A stretch of 64,000 nt of DNA from Streptomyces sp. NBC_00271 (GCF_036178845.1 NZ_CP108070.1:8990001-9054000); one strand, 5' to 3'; numbered from the stretch's first letter, positions 33,832 through 41,899 are shown. Notes: generated by a model not told the origin, from the letters alone. Numbers and translations are program-made.

Positions 33832-34766
33832 GCACCAACGTTCTGCGTACCACCGAGGGCTGGTGGGTCGTCCGGGACGAACGCGCCGTCCGCGTCGAGA
33901 CCAAGGCCGTCACCACCGCCGAACTGCTCGCTGACCGGGACGCGGTCCGCGAGGCCGCCGCCTCCGCCGAGAGCGGCACGCCCGTCGCCGACCTGGTGGC
34001 GCTGCCTCCGGTCACCACCCCGTGCCGGGTGGTCGCCCAGATGGTCAACTACCGCAGCCACGCCAAGGATTCGGGTTTCACCGGCGACATCCCGCCCACC
34101 TTCTTCCGCAAGGCGTCCGGCTCGGTCAGCGGCCCCCATGACGCGATCATCCGCCCCGGGCACGTGAAGTTCCTCGACTACGAGGTGGAACTCGGCCTCG
34201 TCATGGGTGCGACCCTGCCCGTGGGCACCGTCGTCGAGGAGCAGGACCTGCCGCGCTATGTCGCCGGCCTTGTCCTGACCAACGACGTCAGCGCCCGCGA
34301 CGTCCAGCTGACCAAGACCCAGTTCTACGAGAGCAAGTCCTATCCGACCTTCACGCCGACGGGTCCGTACCTGGCCCTGCTGGAGCCCGAGGACTTCGCT
34401 CACCTGCTGAACCTGCGGTTGCAGCTGTCGGTCAACGGCGTGTCGCGCCAGGACCGCACGCTGGCCGACATGATCGTGCGGCCCGCGCAGGCGCTCACCC
34501 TGCTCGCCCGCTTCCAGACCCTCGCCCCGGGCGACCTGCTGCTGACCGGCACTCCCGGCGGCACGGCCCTGAAGGCCCCGCCCAAGGCGGCCGAGAAGAT
34601 CGGTGCGCTGCTGCCGCCCGCACTGAAGTGGAAGGCGTTCTTCAAGGGCCAGGCCAAGAACCCCAAGTACCTGCGCAAGGGTGACCTCGTCACCGCCACG
34701 ATCGCCACCCCGGACGGGCGGATCGACCTCGGCGAGCAGCGGACCCCCGTTGCGGACGCATCATGA
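33828..34766 (+). CDS. Fumarylacetoacetate hydrolase (FAH) family protein
   Basis: 312 aa. FAH fold residues: VVAQMVNYRSHAKDSGFTGD, the metal-binding FLDYEVELGLVMGA (E..E), LTNDVSARDVQLTKTQFYES, PTFTPTGPYLALLEPEDFAH and LLLTGTPGGTALKAP. The FAH family hydrolyses C-C bonds in beta-diketo acids or decarboxylates/hydrates dienoates from extradiol pathways. Overlaps the dioxygenase stop and the monooxygenase start by ATGA at each end. Confidence 0.9.
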   Translation: MSTNVLRTTEGWWVVRDERAVRVETKAVTTAELLADRDAVREAAASAESGTPVADLVALPPVTTPCRVVAQMVNYRSHAKDSGFTGDIPPTFFRKASGSVSGPHDAIIRPGHVKFLDYEVELGLVMGATLPVGTVVEEQDLPRYVAGLVLTNDVSARDVQLTKTQFYESKSYPTFTPTGPYLALLEPEDFAHLLNLRLQLSVNGVSRQDRTLADMIVRPAQALTLLARFQTLAPGDLLLTGTPGGTALKAPPKAAEKIGALLPPALKWKAFFKGQAKNPKYLRKGDLVTATIATPDGRIDLGEQRTPVADAS

Positions 34767-36385
34767 AAGCCGCATCCCGGAGACCGGTGGTGATCATCGG
34801 TGCGGGACCCGTCGGGGTCATGGCCGCCCTGCTGCTCGCCCGGCACGGAGTGCGCAGCTTGCTCCTCGAACGTCACCGGGACATCTACCCCCTGCCGCGC
34901 GCCGTCGTCGTGGACGACGAGATCCGCCGGATCCTGCAGAGCGCCGGTGTCCACGAGGAGTTCGCCTCCCTCGCCCGCCCGGCGCCCGGACTGCGGCTGC
35001 TGGACGCCGGGCGCCGCGTGATCGCCGAATTCCCGCGGTCCATGCACGGACACCACGGCTTCCCGGAGACCAGCATGTTCGACCAGCCCGAGCTGGAACG
35101 CGTGCTGCGTGACGCCCTGGCGCGCCGCCCGGAGTGCGAGCTGTGGAGCGGGGTGGAGGTCGTGTCCGTCACCCAGTCCGTCGCACGGGACACCGACGGA
35201 CCGAACGATCCGACGGGTCCGGTCCGGGTCACCCTTCGGCGCGACGGCGGCGACGAGGAGGAGCACCTGTGGGCCGATGCCGTCCTCGGCTGCGACGGTG
35301 CGGGCAGTCTCACCCGCGATGCCATCGGCGCCGTATGGGAGGACCTGCACTTCGAGGAGAGCTGGCGGGTCATCGACGTGCGCACCAGCCGCCCTGTGCG
35401 CACCTGGGAAGGCGCCGAGCAGATCTGCTCCCCCACCCAGCCGGCCACCTTCATGCGCGTCGGCGAGGACCGCTACCGCTGGGAGTTCAGGCTGGCCGAC
35501 GACCAGAACCTGGACGGCCCGGACGGATGGGAGCGCCTGCGCGAGCTGGTCGCCCCCTGGGTGGACCTGCCGCCCGACGCCTCGCCGGGCAACGACTTCG
35601 AGGTGGTGCGGCAGGCGCAGTACACCTTCCGGGCCCGCCTCGCCGACCGGTGGCGCAAGGGGCGCGTCTTCCTGCTGGGCGACGCCGCCCACCTCACCCC
35701 GCCGTTCGTCGGGCAGGGACTGTGCACGGGCCTGCGCGACGCCCAGAACCTCACCTGGAAGCTCGCCCAGGTGCTCCAACGGGGCGCACACGAGGGGCTG
35801 CTGGACACCTACGAACGCGAGCGCAAGCCGCACGCCCGCCATGTGATCCGCGTGGCGGTCGCCGTCGGCTGGGCCATGACCGGCGGACAGGACCGCGGTG
35901 CGGCGTTCCGCCGGGCCGTCGTGGGCACGGCCTGTCGCATCCCCGGTGTGACCGCGGCGGTGAGCCGTGACCTCAGTCCCGCCCTGACCGCCGGTCCGCT
36001 CGTACGGCGCCGCCCCAGGCTGACCGGCCGCGTGCTGGCCGGCACCTTTGGCCCGCAGCCCTGGGTACGGCACGACGGCAGGCGAGTGCGCCTCGATGAC
36101 GTCCTCGGGGACTCCTTCGCCGTCCTGACCGCTGTGCCGCCCACGGCGCAGATGACGGCCGTGGCCACGGCACTCGGTGCCCCGATGATCCGCGTCGACG
36201 ATCTGGGCGACGACGGCACCCTGGCCGGCTGGCTGGCCCGCGGCCGTGCCGACGCCGTCCTGCTGCGCCCCGACCGCGTCGTGATGGACACCGTCCCGGT
36301 CGGCACCGGCGACTTCACGGACACCGTCGCCTGGGCCCCCCTGCTGCACACGGCCCGCCATACCGCCGACGCCCGGCCCGCCTGA
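34763..36385 (+). CDS. FAD-dependent aromatic monooxygenase (MhpA/PHBH-like)
   Basis: 540 aa. FAD-binding VVIIGAGPVGVMAALLLARH near residue 10. The DG-type motif in the middle is seen as AVLGCDGAGSLTRDAIG. The GD motif is FLLGDAAHLTPPFVGQGLCT, then GLRDAQNLTWKLAQVLQRG. The closest known role is hydroxylation of 3-(3-hydroxyphenyl)propionate or similar phenols to a catechol; the exact substrate is not deducible. Overlaps the FAH gene and is followed 16 bases later by the CoA ligase. Confidence 0.9.
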   Translation: MKAASRRPVVIIGAGPVGVMAALLLARHGVRSLLLERHRDIYPLPRAVVVDDEIRRILQSAGVHEEFASLARPAPGLRLLDAGRRVIAEFPRSMHGHHGFPETSMFDQPELERVLRDALARRPECELWSGVEVVSVTQSVARDTDGPNDPTGPVRVTLRRDGGDEEEHLWADAVLGCDGAGSLTRDAIGAVWEDLHFEESWRVIDVRTSRPVRTWEGAEQICSPTQPATFMRVGEDRYRWEFRLADDQNLDGPDGWERLRELVAPWVDLPPDASPGNDFEVVRQAQYTFRARLADRWRKGRVFLLGDAAHLTPPFVGQGLCTGLRDAQNLTWKLAQVLQRGAHEGLLDTYERERKPHARHVIRVAVAVGWAMTGGQDRGAAFRRAVVGTACRIPGVTAAVSRDLSPALTAGPLVRRRPRLTGRVLAGTFGPQPWVRHDGRRVRLDDVLGDSFAVLTAVPPTAQMTAVATALGAPMIRVDDLGDDGTLAGWLARGRADAVLLRPDRVVMDTVPVGTGDFTDTVAWAPLLHTARHTADARPA

Positions 36386-36401
36386 CGAGGAGCTCCACAC
36401 C

Positions 36402-38420
36402 ATGACCACCCCGCGCCCTGAGCCGTATACGGAACCCTTCTTCACTCCCGACCCGAAGGTGGCCGCCCACAGTCGCATCGCGGACTTCGCCCGATGGGCG
36501 GCCCGACACCGGGGCGCCGAAGGGATCCAGGACCCCACGGACTACCGAGCCCTGTACGAGTGGTCCGTCACCGACCTCGAAGGGTTCTGGGCCGCGGCGT
36601 GGGAGTACTTCGACATCGACGCGACGACTGAGTACGAGCGGGTGCTGGCCGAGGAGACCATGCCCGGCGCCCGCTGGTTCCCCGGCGCCACCCTCAACTA
36701 CACGCATCACGCGCTGCGCAACCTGCAGCCGGACGCTCCCGCGATCACCGCCCTGGACGAGACCGGGGCCGGCTATGAGATCACGGGCCGGGAGCTGCGC
36801 GCCCGGGTCGCCTCCGTCGCCGCCAGCCTGCGCGACCTGGGCGTCGGACAGGGCGACCGGGTGGTGGGCTATCTGCCCAACACCCCCCACGCCGTCATCG
36901 CCTTCCTCGCCACCGCAAGCCTGGGCGCGGTGTGGTCGGTGTGCGGCCAGGACTACGTACCCAAGGCGGCCGCCGACCGCTTCGCGCAGCTCGAACCCAC
37001 GGTGCTCATCACCGCGGACGGCTACCTCTTCAACGGCACCACCCACGACCGCCGCGCCGCCTCGCTCGAACTCGCCGCCGCCCTGCCGACGCTGAAGGCC
37101 ACGGTGCTCGTGGACCACGTGGGCCTTGCGTGGCCCGAGGGCGGGGACGCGGGGCTGACGGTTCCCTGGGAGGACGCGGTCAGCCGCGTCGAGTACCTCA
37201 CCATCGCCCCGGTGCCGTTCGACCACCCCCTGTGGGTCGTCTTCTCCTCCGGCACCACCGGACTGCCCAAGGGCATCGTCCACGGGCACGGCGGGGTCCT
37301 GCTCGAACACCTCAAGACCCTCGGCCTGCACACCGATCTGGGCACCGGGGACCGCCTGCTGTGGTTCACCACCACCCACTGGATGATGTGGAACCTGGTC
37401 GTCTCCACCCTGCTGACCGGTGCCACCACCTGCACCTACGACGGCAGTCCGGTTCCGCAGGCGCGTCCGGACGTCCTGTGGGAGCTGGCGGCCCGTCACA
37501 AGGTCACCGTCTTCGGCACCAGTCCTCAGTACCTGCTGACCATGGCCAAGCTGGGCATCGAACCCTCCGTATACGACCTGTCGGCCATCCGCGTCGTCGG
37601 CTGCACCGGCTCCGCTCTGCCCGCCTCCGCCTACCCCTGGGTCCGCGACCACGTGGGCGCCGGCGTCCAGTTGGCCTCCACCAGCGGCGGTACGGACATC
37701 GTCTCCGGCTTCGCCGGCAGCGCCTCCACGACCCCCGTCTGGGCTGGGGAGCTGTCCGCCCCCAGCCTCGGCGTGGCCCTGGCCGCCTACGACGCGACGG
37801 GTATCCCTGTCCTCGACCAGGTCGGCGAACTGGTCGTCACCCGGCCCATGCCGTCCATGCCGCTGTACTTCTGGAACGACCCCGACGGCAGCCGCTACCG
37901 CGACGCCTACTTCGGCGCCTACCCCGGTCTGTGGCGGCACGGCGACTGGATCACACTCACCTCGCACGGCTCGGTGATCGTCCACGGCCGCTCCGACGCC
38001 ACCCTCAACCGCAACGGCGTGCGCTTGGGCAGTGCCGACATCCACGACGTCGTCGAACGCCTCCCCGAGATCACCGAGGCTCTCGTCATCGGCGCGGAGG
38101 AATCCGACGGCGGCTACTGGATGCCGCTCTTCGTGGTCCTCGCCGACGGGGTCGCCCTGGACGACTCCCTGCGCGTCCGGATCCGCGACGCGATCCGCAC
38201 CGGCGCCTCACCCCGCCACGTCCCCGACGAGATCCTCGCCGTACGGGCCCTGCCGCACACGAAGACCGGCAAGAAGCTCGAGGTTCCCGTCAAGCGCCTG
38301 CTCCAGGGTGCCCCCGCCGAGCAGGTCCTGAACCCCGCGGCGGTCGACAACCCCGACCTGATCGCCTACTTCGCCCGCCTGGGCGCGGAGCGGAACAAGC
38401 GGTCAGCGCACGACACATGA
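36402..38420 (+). CDS. Acetoacetate-CoA ligase (acetoacetyl-CoA synthetase)
   Basis: 672 aa, normal length. The N-terminal extension DFARWAARHRGAEGIQDPTD and the WFPGATLNYTHHALRNLQPD pattern belong to acetoacetyl-CoA synthetases. AMP-binding motif: WVVFSSGTTGLPKGIVHGHG near 285. Further: ASTSGGTDIVSGFAGSA, DWITLTSHGSVIVHGRSDAT with LNRNGVRLGSADI, and a closing TKTGKKLEVPVKRLLQG with the catalytic Lys. It activates acetoacetate (or a similar 3-oxo acid), suggesting that the pathway releases it on hydrolysis. The spacing suggests the same transcript as the preceding genes. Confidence 0.92.
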   Translation: MTTPRPEPYTEPFFTPDPKVAAHSRIADFARWAARHRGAEGIQDPTDYRALYEWSVTDLEGFWAAAWEYFDIDATTEYERVLAEETMPGARWFPGATLNYTHHALRNLQPDAPAITALDETGAGYEITGRELRARVASVAASLRDLGVGQGDRVVGYLPNTPHAVIAFLATASLGAVWSVCGQDYVPKAAADRFAQLEPTVLITADGYLFNGTTHDRRAASLELAAALPTLKATVLVDHVGLAWPEGGDAGLTVPWEDAVSRVEYLTIAPVPFDHPLWVVFSSGTTGLPKGIVHGHGGVLLEHLKTLGLHTDLGTGDRLLWFTTTHWMMWNLVVSTLLTGATTCTYDGSPVPQARPDVLWELAARHKVTVFGTSPQYLLTMAKLGIEPSVYDLSAIRVVGCTGSALPASAYPWVRDHVGAGVQLASTSGGTDIVSGFAGSASTTPVWAGELSAPSLGVALAAYDATGIPVLDQVGELVVTRPMPSMPLYFWNDPDGSRYRDAYFGAYPGLWRHGDWITLTSHGSVIVHGRSDATLNRNGVRLGSADIHDVVERLPEITEALVIGAEESDGGYWMPLFVVLADGVALDDSLRVRIRDAIRTGASPRHVPDEILAVRALPHTKTGKKLEVPVKRLLQGAPAEQVLNPAAVDNPDLIAYFARLGAERNKRSAHDT

Positions 38421-38502
38421 CGTCGGCCAGGGGACCCCGGGCCCACGTGACAGCACCGGGTCCTCGTGCCCTGCCCGGCTCCGTAAACCCCGTCCCCAGG
38501 GG

Positions 38503-38537
38503 GTGGTGCCGGGGTGGTCAACCCGCCCCGGCACCAC
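38503..38537. terminator. Hairpin between the CoA ligase and the reductase gene
   Basis: Arms GTGGTGCCGGGG and CCCCGGCACCAC around an 11-base loop, no T-run. It may attenuate transcription into the last gene or mark an operon break. Confidence 0.65.
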
Positions 38538-38562
38538 ACACAACCGAAGTAAGAGAGAAATG

Positions 38563-39186
38563 ATGAGCATGACCGACCGCGAACCGCAGGCCCTCGATGT
38601 CCTCGACGACGCCGGACGAAAGGTGCTGTTCACCGAGGCCCGCACCGCGAACACCTTCGCCGAGGTGGCCGTTGCCGACGACGAACTCGCCATGATCTGG
38701 GAACTCGCCCGCTGGTCGCCGAGCGCCGCCAACGGCCAGCCTCTGCGCGTGCTCTTCGTGCGGACCCGAGAGGGCAAGGAACGACTCGTCCGGCATCTCG
38801 ACGAGGGCAACAGGGCCAAGACGCTCAGTGCGCCGGCCGTGGCGGTCCTGGCGTACGACGTCGACTTCCACGAGCAGATGCCGACCGTCTTCCCGGCGCG
38901 CGGAGACTTGCTACGAGCGGCGTTCGCCGACCAGATCGACGCGCGCGAGAGCATCGCGGCCTACAACTCGGCACTGCAGACCGGGGTCTTCCTCCTCGCG
39001 GTCCGCGCGTCGGGGTTCGCGGCCGGTCCCATGGCGGGCTTCGACAAGGCAGGTGTGGACGGGGAGTTCTTCGCCGGTACCAGCTGGCGCTCGCAACTGG
39101 TGGTCAACATCGGTCACCCCGGTGCCGACCCGTGGTTCCCGCGGCTGCCCCGTGTGCCCGTCGAGGACGCCGTCGCCTATGCCTGA
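38563..39186 (+). CDS. RutE-like nitroreductase-family reductase (malonic semialdehyde reductase-like)
   Basis: 207 aa. Family signs: LFTEARTANTFAEVAVADDE, LARWSPSAANGQPLRVLFVR, KERLVRHLDEGNRAKTLSAP, AYNSALQTGVFLLAVRASGF and GTSWRSQLVVNIGHPGADPW. RutE-type enzymes are FMN-dependent reductases of small 3-oxo aldehydes. ATG codons at 38560, 38563 and 38569 are all in frame; AAGAGAGAA lies just before them. Ends 40 bases before a terminator. It may reduce a reactive aldehyde by-product of the ring-cleavage route. Confidence 0.85.
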   Translation: MSMTDREPQALDVLDDAGRKVLFTEARTANTFAEVAVADDELAMIWELARWSPSAANGQPLRVLFVRTREGKERLVRHLDEGNRAKTLSAPAVAVLAYDVDFHEQMPTVFPARGDLLRAAFADQIDARESIAAYNSALQTGVFLLAVRASGFAAGPMAGFDKAGVDGEFFAGTSWRSQLVVNIGHPGADPWFPRLPRVPVEDAVAYA

Positions 39187-39226
39187 GGGCATTGCGGCCG
39201 CCTGATAGGTGAGAGGCGCCATGCCG

Positions 39227-39265
39227 TGGGCGCCGGTGCTCTTCCGAGTACCGGCGCCCATTTTT
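39227..39265 (+). terminator. Rho-independent terminator closing the ring-cleavage operon
   Basis: Arms TGGGCGCCGGTGCTC and GAGTACCGGCGCCCA around TTCC, followed by TTTTT. Same arm sequence as the terminator at 31602. Confidence 0.9.
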
Positions 39266-39469
39266 CACGGAAGTGGCTGTGACGGAATTTCTGCAGAGGT
39301 ATCAGGGCACGAGAACGAGACCAGGGCGCCGATCGACACCGTGACAATCAGTGCGCCGTCGTGCGGCTCACGCATCACCCGCTGTCAGTCGGCCTGTTGC
39401 TCGGCGGGCCGCAGCTCACGTGGCGAAGAACAGGCCGACGATGACGAAGCCGCTGTACGGTATCACCCA

Positions 39470-39488
39470 TTCCGTACGCCGTATGGAA
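39470..39488. promoter_or_regulatory. TetR-type operator copy
   Basis: TTCCGTACGCCGTATGGAA matches the operators at the CYP102 locus. No intact gene lies directly downstream on either strand; the region 39266-39550 is otherwise empty apart from the hairpin at 39500-39536. It probably belonged to the decayed cassette. Confidence 0.75.
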
Positions 39489-39499
39489 TGTCGGCAGGT

Positions 39500-39536
39500 G
39501 CAGGCAGGAGGGCGGTGTTGAGCCCCTCCTGCCTGC
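39500..39536. terminator. Hairpin terminator
   Basis: Arms GCAGGCAGGAGG and CCTCCTGCCTGC around a 13-base loop. It lies just downstream of the stop of the decayed secreted-protein gene (minus strand) and would have ended that transcript. Confidence 0.7.
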
Positions 39537-39549
39537 TGTCTGGGCGTGG

Positions 39550-40004
39550 TCAGGAGTAGCTGATCCTGAGATCGGCGGCCGCCTCCCTGTCGCCGGCGGA
39601 CATCACGGCGATGTGCACGGTCTGAGCCCACCCGTGCCAACGCCGCCTGTCTCACTGGTTGTCGCAACCCCGGTTGCGGTTGGACCGGTTGGAGTCGTGG
39701 TCATGCCGGTTCGAGTCGCGGTCGGACCGGTCGCAGTTGTAGCGGTGGTTCCTGTCGTGCTTCCAGCTGTAGTCCTCGTCGTCCCAGTAGGAGAAGTGAC
39801 TGCGGCGGTCGTACTGGTGCGAGTCGGCGAAGCGGTCGCTGTGCTGTCGGGCGCGGTATCCGTCCCGGCGGTAGTCCTCCTCGGAGTTGTGCTGGTAGGC
39901 GACACTGCGGTCCCCGCGATAGTCGTCGGCCTTGACGCTGACGGCCGGACGCTGCACGTGCGCGGACTCGGGAACCGCGGCCGAGGCGGCGCCCCCGGCG
40001 CCGA
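39550..40004 (-). pseudogene. Decayed secreted protein, relative of the gene at 24662
   Basis: Reading leftwards from 40004: RFLGAGGAASAAVPESAHVQ, RPAVSVKADDYRGDRSVAYQ, then an Asp/Arg/His/Asn/Ser low-complexity region with YRRDGYRARQHSDRFADSHQ and a tail of Asn/Arg/Asp repeats. The block LGAGG-ASAA-SAHVQRPAVSV is shared with the intact protein at 24662. The start and signal-peptide N-region are missing, cut at the junction with a ribA fragment. A TGA at 39652 interrupts the frame, and beyond it the same frame continues WHGWAQTVHIAVMSAGDREA, then DLRISYS to 39550. Confidence 0.7.
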
Positions 40005-40265
40005 GAAAACGCGGCCCTCGGCCTCCCCGAGGACGCCCGCGACTACACCGCCGCCGCTCAGATGCTCGCCGCCCTCGGCATCTTTGAGCTGGACCTGCTG
40101 TCCAACAACCCGGACAAGGCGGCCCAGCTGCGCGCCTTGGGCCTGACGGTGGCCCACCACGTTCCCACGGGCGTCTTCACCACCGCCCACAACGTCCGTT
40201 ACCTCCGTACCAAGGTGGTCCGCACCCAGCACACGCTGCCGCTGACGGGACTGACAGCGGGCTGA
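40005..40265 (+). pseudogene. ribA: C-terminal fragment of GTP cyclohydrolase II (ribA)
   Basis: The frame starting at 40005 gives ENAALGLPEDARDYTAAAQM, LAALGIFELDLLSNNPDKAA, QLRALGLTVAHHVPTGVFTT and AHNVRYLRTK, the end of RibA (known pattern: A.LALGLP.D.RDY..AAQML, NNPDK...L...G, N..YL.TK). Only the last about 85 residues are present, with no start. The fragment is joined head-to-head at 40004/40005 with the remains of the secreted-protein gene. No catalytic zinc-binding Cys region remains. Confidence 0.85.
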
Positions 40266-40441
40266 CGGCCGATGGCCATCGGGTCATGGCCCCACCGTGT
40301 CGTCACCGCGATGCCGCGCGTGACCAGACACAGTTCGCCATGCGGCGTGTCGCCCGGCACGAGGCCCGGGTTCCGGTGCAAACGTCGCCGTCATTACGAG
40401 TGACGGGTGAGTCTCTTCCCTGCTGATAACACCTCTCGACT

Positions 40442-40460
40442 TTCCGTACGACGTATGGAA
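40442..40460. promoter_or_regulatory. TetR-type operator copy upstream of an ssgA fragment
   Basis: TTCCGTACGACGTATGGAA, a perfect 9+1+9 palindrome of the same family, about 45-60 bases before the ssgA-like debris that starts near 40500. The stretch 40266-40441 has no supported gene. Confidence 0.78.
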
Positions 40461-40499
40461 CCTCGGGGTGTCAACGCATCGGCACCTCTCTCGCGTCGG

Positions 40500-40720
40500 G
40501 TGGCGCAATACAGAGCCGACCGCCGGGCAGGAGCGACCCGCGCTGCTGCAACCTGCGAGTGACCTCGCGAAGCGACTTGTATATCCTTCTCAGTCCGCCC
40601 GATGGCACGGCCTTGCTCAAAGCCCCGGCGCGGGAAATCAAGGATTTCCTGCAGGGCACCTCATCGCCGGAGGATGACGGAAACCAGCTGTTCCGCACCG
40701 AGAGGCTGGGCCGCTCAAGG
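40500..40720 (+). pseudogene. SsgA-like (SALP) fragment
   Basis: In the frame running through 40559 the translation NLRVTSRSDLYILLSPPDGT, ALLKAPAREIKDFLQGTSS matches DIRVWPAVGRGDQAMYIVLG and PAGTALLEVPVQDVRTFLEN of the intact SALP at 24944. Its N-terminal half and the rest of the C-terminus are lost. It is fused in frame to the membrane protein frame downstream, so a chimeric ORF of 307 codons appears. Confidence 0.75.
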
Positions 40721-40777
40721 GTCCCGCTCCATCGAGCTCTGTTCGCGCGCGCACCCTGGGGCTGGCACACTGAATTT

Positions 40778-41482
40778 GTGCTTCCGCTGATGGCCGCCGC
40801 AGTTCAGGATGCGTTTCCATCGATTCCTGGTGCTGGCGTTGTGTCGGTTTGCGCGTTGATCTTTACCGTCGCGTCCTTCTGGTGGATCAACGCCAGGCAA
40901 GGGCACCTGAAGTCCTGGGAGCCTCATTCCTTTGCCGCGATTGTCCACTGCTCCATGGCTCGCCTGCGGCTTCCGCTCGTCCTTCACAACACCGGTGCCA
41001 AGCCGATAGTGGTGCAGGATCTCAGGTTGACCTTCCCCGATGAGCCTGCCTCCCATCTGCCACTCCTGTGGATATCTTCGCCGTCCCGTCTCCAACCCGG
41101 GCCGGAGGACGAGCCGAAGTTGCCAGCCGGATTCGCCGTGGCCGGCAGAGAAGCGCAACAGCTCCTCGTCGAGTTCGAGGCACCGTTTTCCGGATTCGTT
41201 CCGGAGCCCCGCGATTACAAGGTTCAGCTTCAGGCGAAGGTCGGTCACCGCAAAGGGTGGCGCTCCCTGGTGACGTTCACCTTGAGGGCCGCCAACATCA
41301 TTGATCCCGACCGGTACACCGTCTACAGCAACGCACCTCTTGAACTGACGAAAGAGGACAGGCAGAAGGCGGACGCCGCGCTCCTGGAGCTGCTGGACGG
41401 GCAAGAGGGCCTCTCTGCTCCGCGTGAGAGGAAGCGGCGGGACTCATTGAATGACGAGGGCGACACGGGCACGAATCTCTAG
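40778..41482 (+). CDS. Putative membrane-anchored protein of unknown function
   Basis: 234 aa from the GTG at 40778 (ATG at 40790 possible). One N-terminal membrane helix (VVSVCALIFTVASFWWINAR) is followed by a predicted beta-rich domain: RLRLPLVLHNTGAKPIVVQD, LRLTFPDEPASHLPLLWISS, QQLLVEFEAPFSGFVPEPRD and YKVQLQAKVGHRKGWRSLVT. That is reminiscent of an Ig-like or C2-like extracytoplasmic domain. The C-terminus is charged. Base composition is lower in GC than its neighbours, hinting at foreign origin. No family name recognised. In-frame fusion with the ssgA fragment upstream is probably accidental. Confidence 0.55.
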   Translation: MLPLMAAAVQDAFPSIPGAGVVSVCALIFTVASFWWINARQGHLKSWEPHSFAAIVHCSMARLRLPLVLHNTGAKPIVVQDLRLTFPDEPASHLPLLWISSPSRLQPGPEDEPKLPAGFAVAGREAQQLLVEFEAPFSGFVPEPRDYKVQLQAKVGHRKGWRSLVTFTLRAANIIDPDRYTVYSNAPLELTKEDRQKADAALLELLDGQEGLSAPRERKRRDSLNDEGDTGTNL

Positions 41483-41797
41483 AGCGGGAAGACGGTCCCG
41501 GGCTTCGCCGTGGCGAATGTGTCGACGCCCCGCCAGCTGCCCGTCGGAGCCGGTCAGACTGTGGCCGGGCAGGAGACGCTGCCGCGGCCAGTGGCTAGAC
41601 CGTGGCCTGGCCGTCACCGGAACGTTCGGCGACCGCGGCGTGGCTGACCGTCCCAGGTCCGCGCCCAGGAGGTCTCCGTGGCCGTCCCCGCTGTGACGGG
41701 GGCCATCTTGTCCTGGCTGCAGCGGTTCAACGCCCCGCCGCCTGACTCGCCCCCACGCGTCATCACAGCCAGGGCCCAAGTCGCGGACTTCACCTGC
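41483..41797. other. Gap with unassigned debris before an integrase remnant
   Basis: No intact gene. The stretch lies between the membrane protein and a tyrosine-recombinase fragment and may be the left part of the broken integrase, but I could not recognise its motifs. Confidence 0.35.
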
Positions 41798-41899
41798 CGA
41801 ACCGCTCTGGAGGCGGGAGAGTCTGTCGTGACCGTGGCGCGGTGGCTCGGTCACTCCTCGCCGGCGATCACGCTCGGTTACTATGCTCACTTCGCTGCA
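41798..41899 (+). pseudogene. Tyrosine recombinase (phage-type integrase) C-terminal fragment
   Basis: RTALEAGESVVTVARWLGHS, SPAITLGYYAHFAA shows the end of the catalytic domain: the L-G-H-S box and the Tyr in the Y.H. region. The catalytic Arg/HxxR box upstream is missing or scrambled and no start exists. It marks a past integration or mobile element next to the accessory block; no attachment site or tRNA gene is visible nearby. Confidence 0.7.

Noticed and set aside
36315..38045. 576-codon minus-strand frame in the CoA ligase gene
   Set aside because: Antisense of the acetoacetyl-CoA synthetase; no domain seen.
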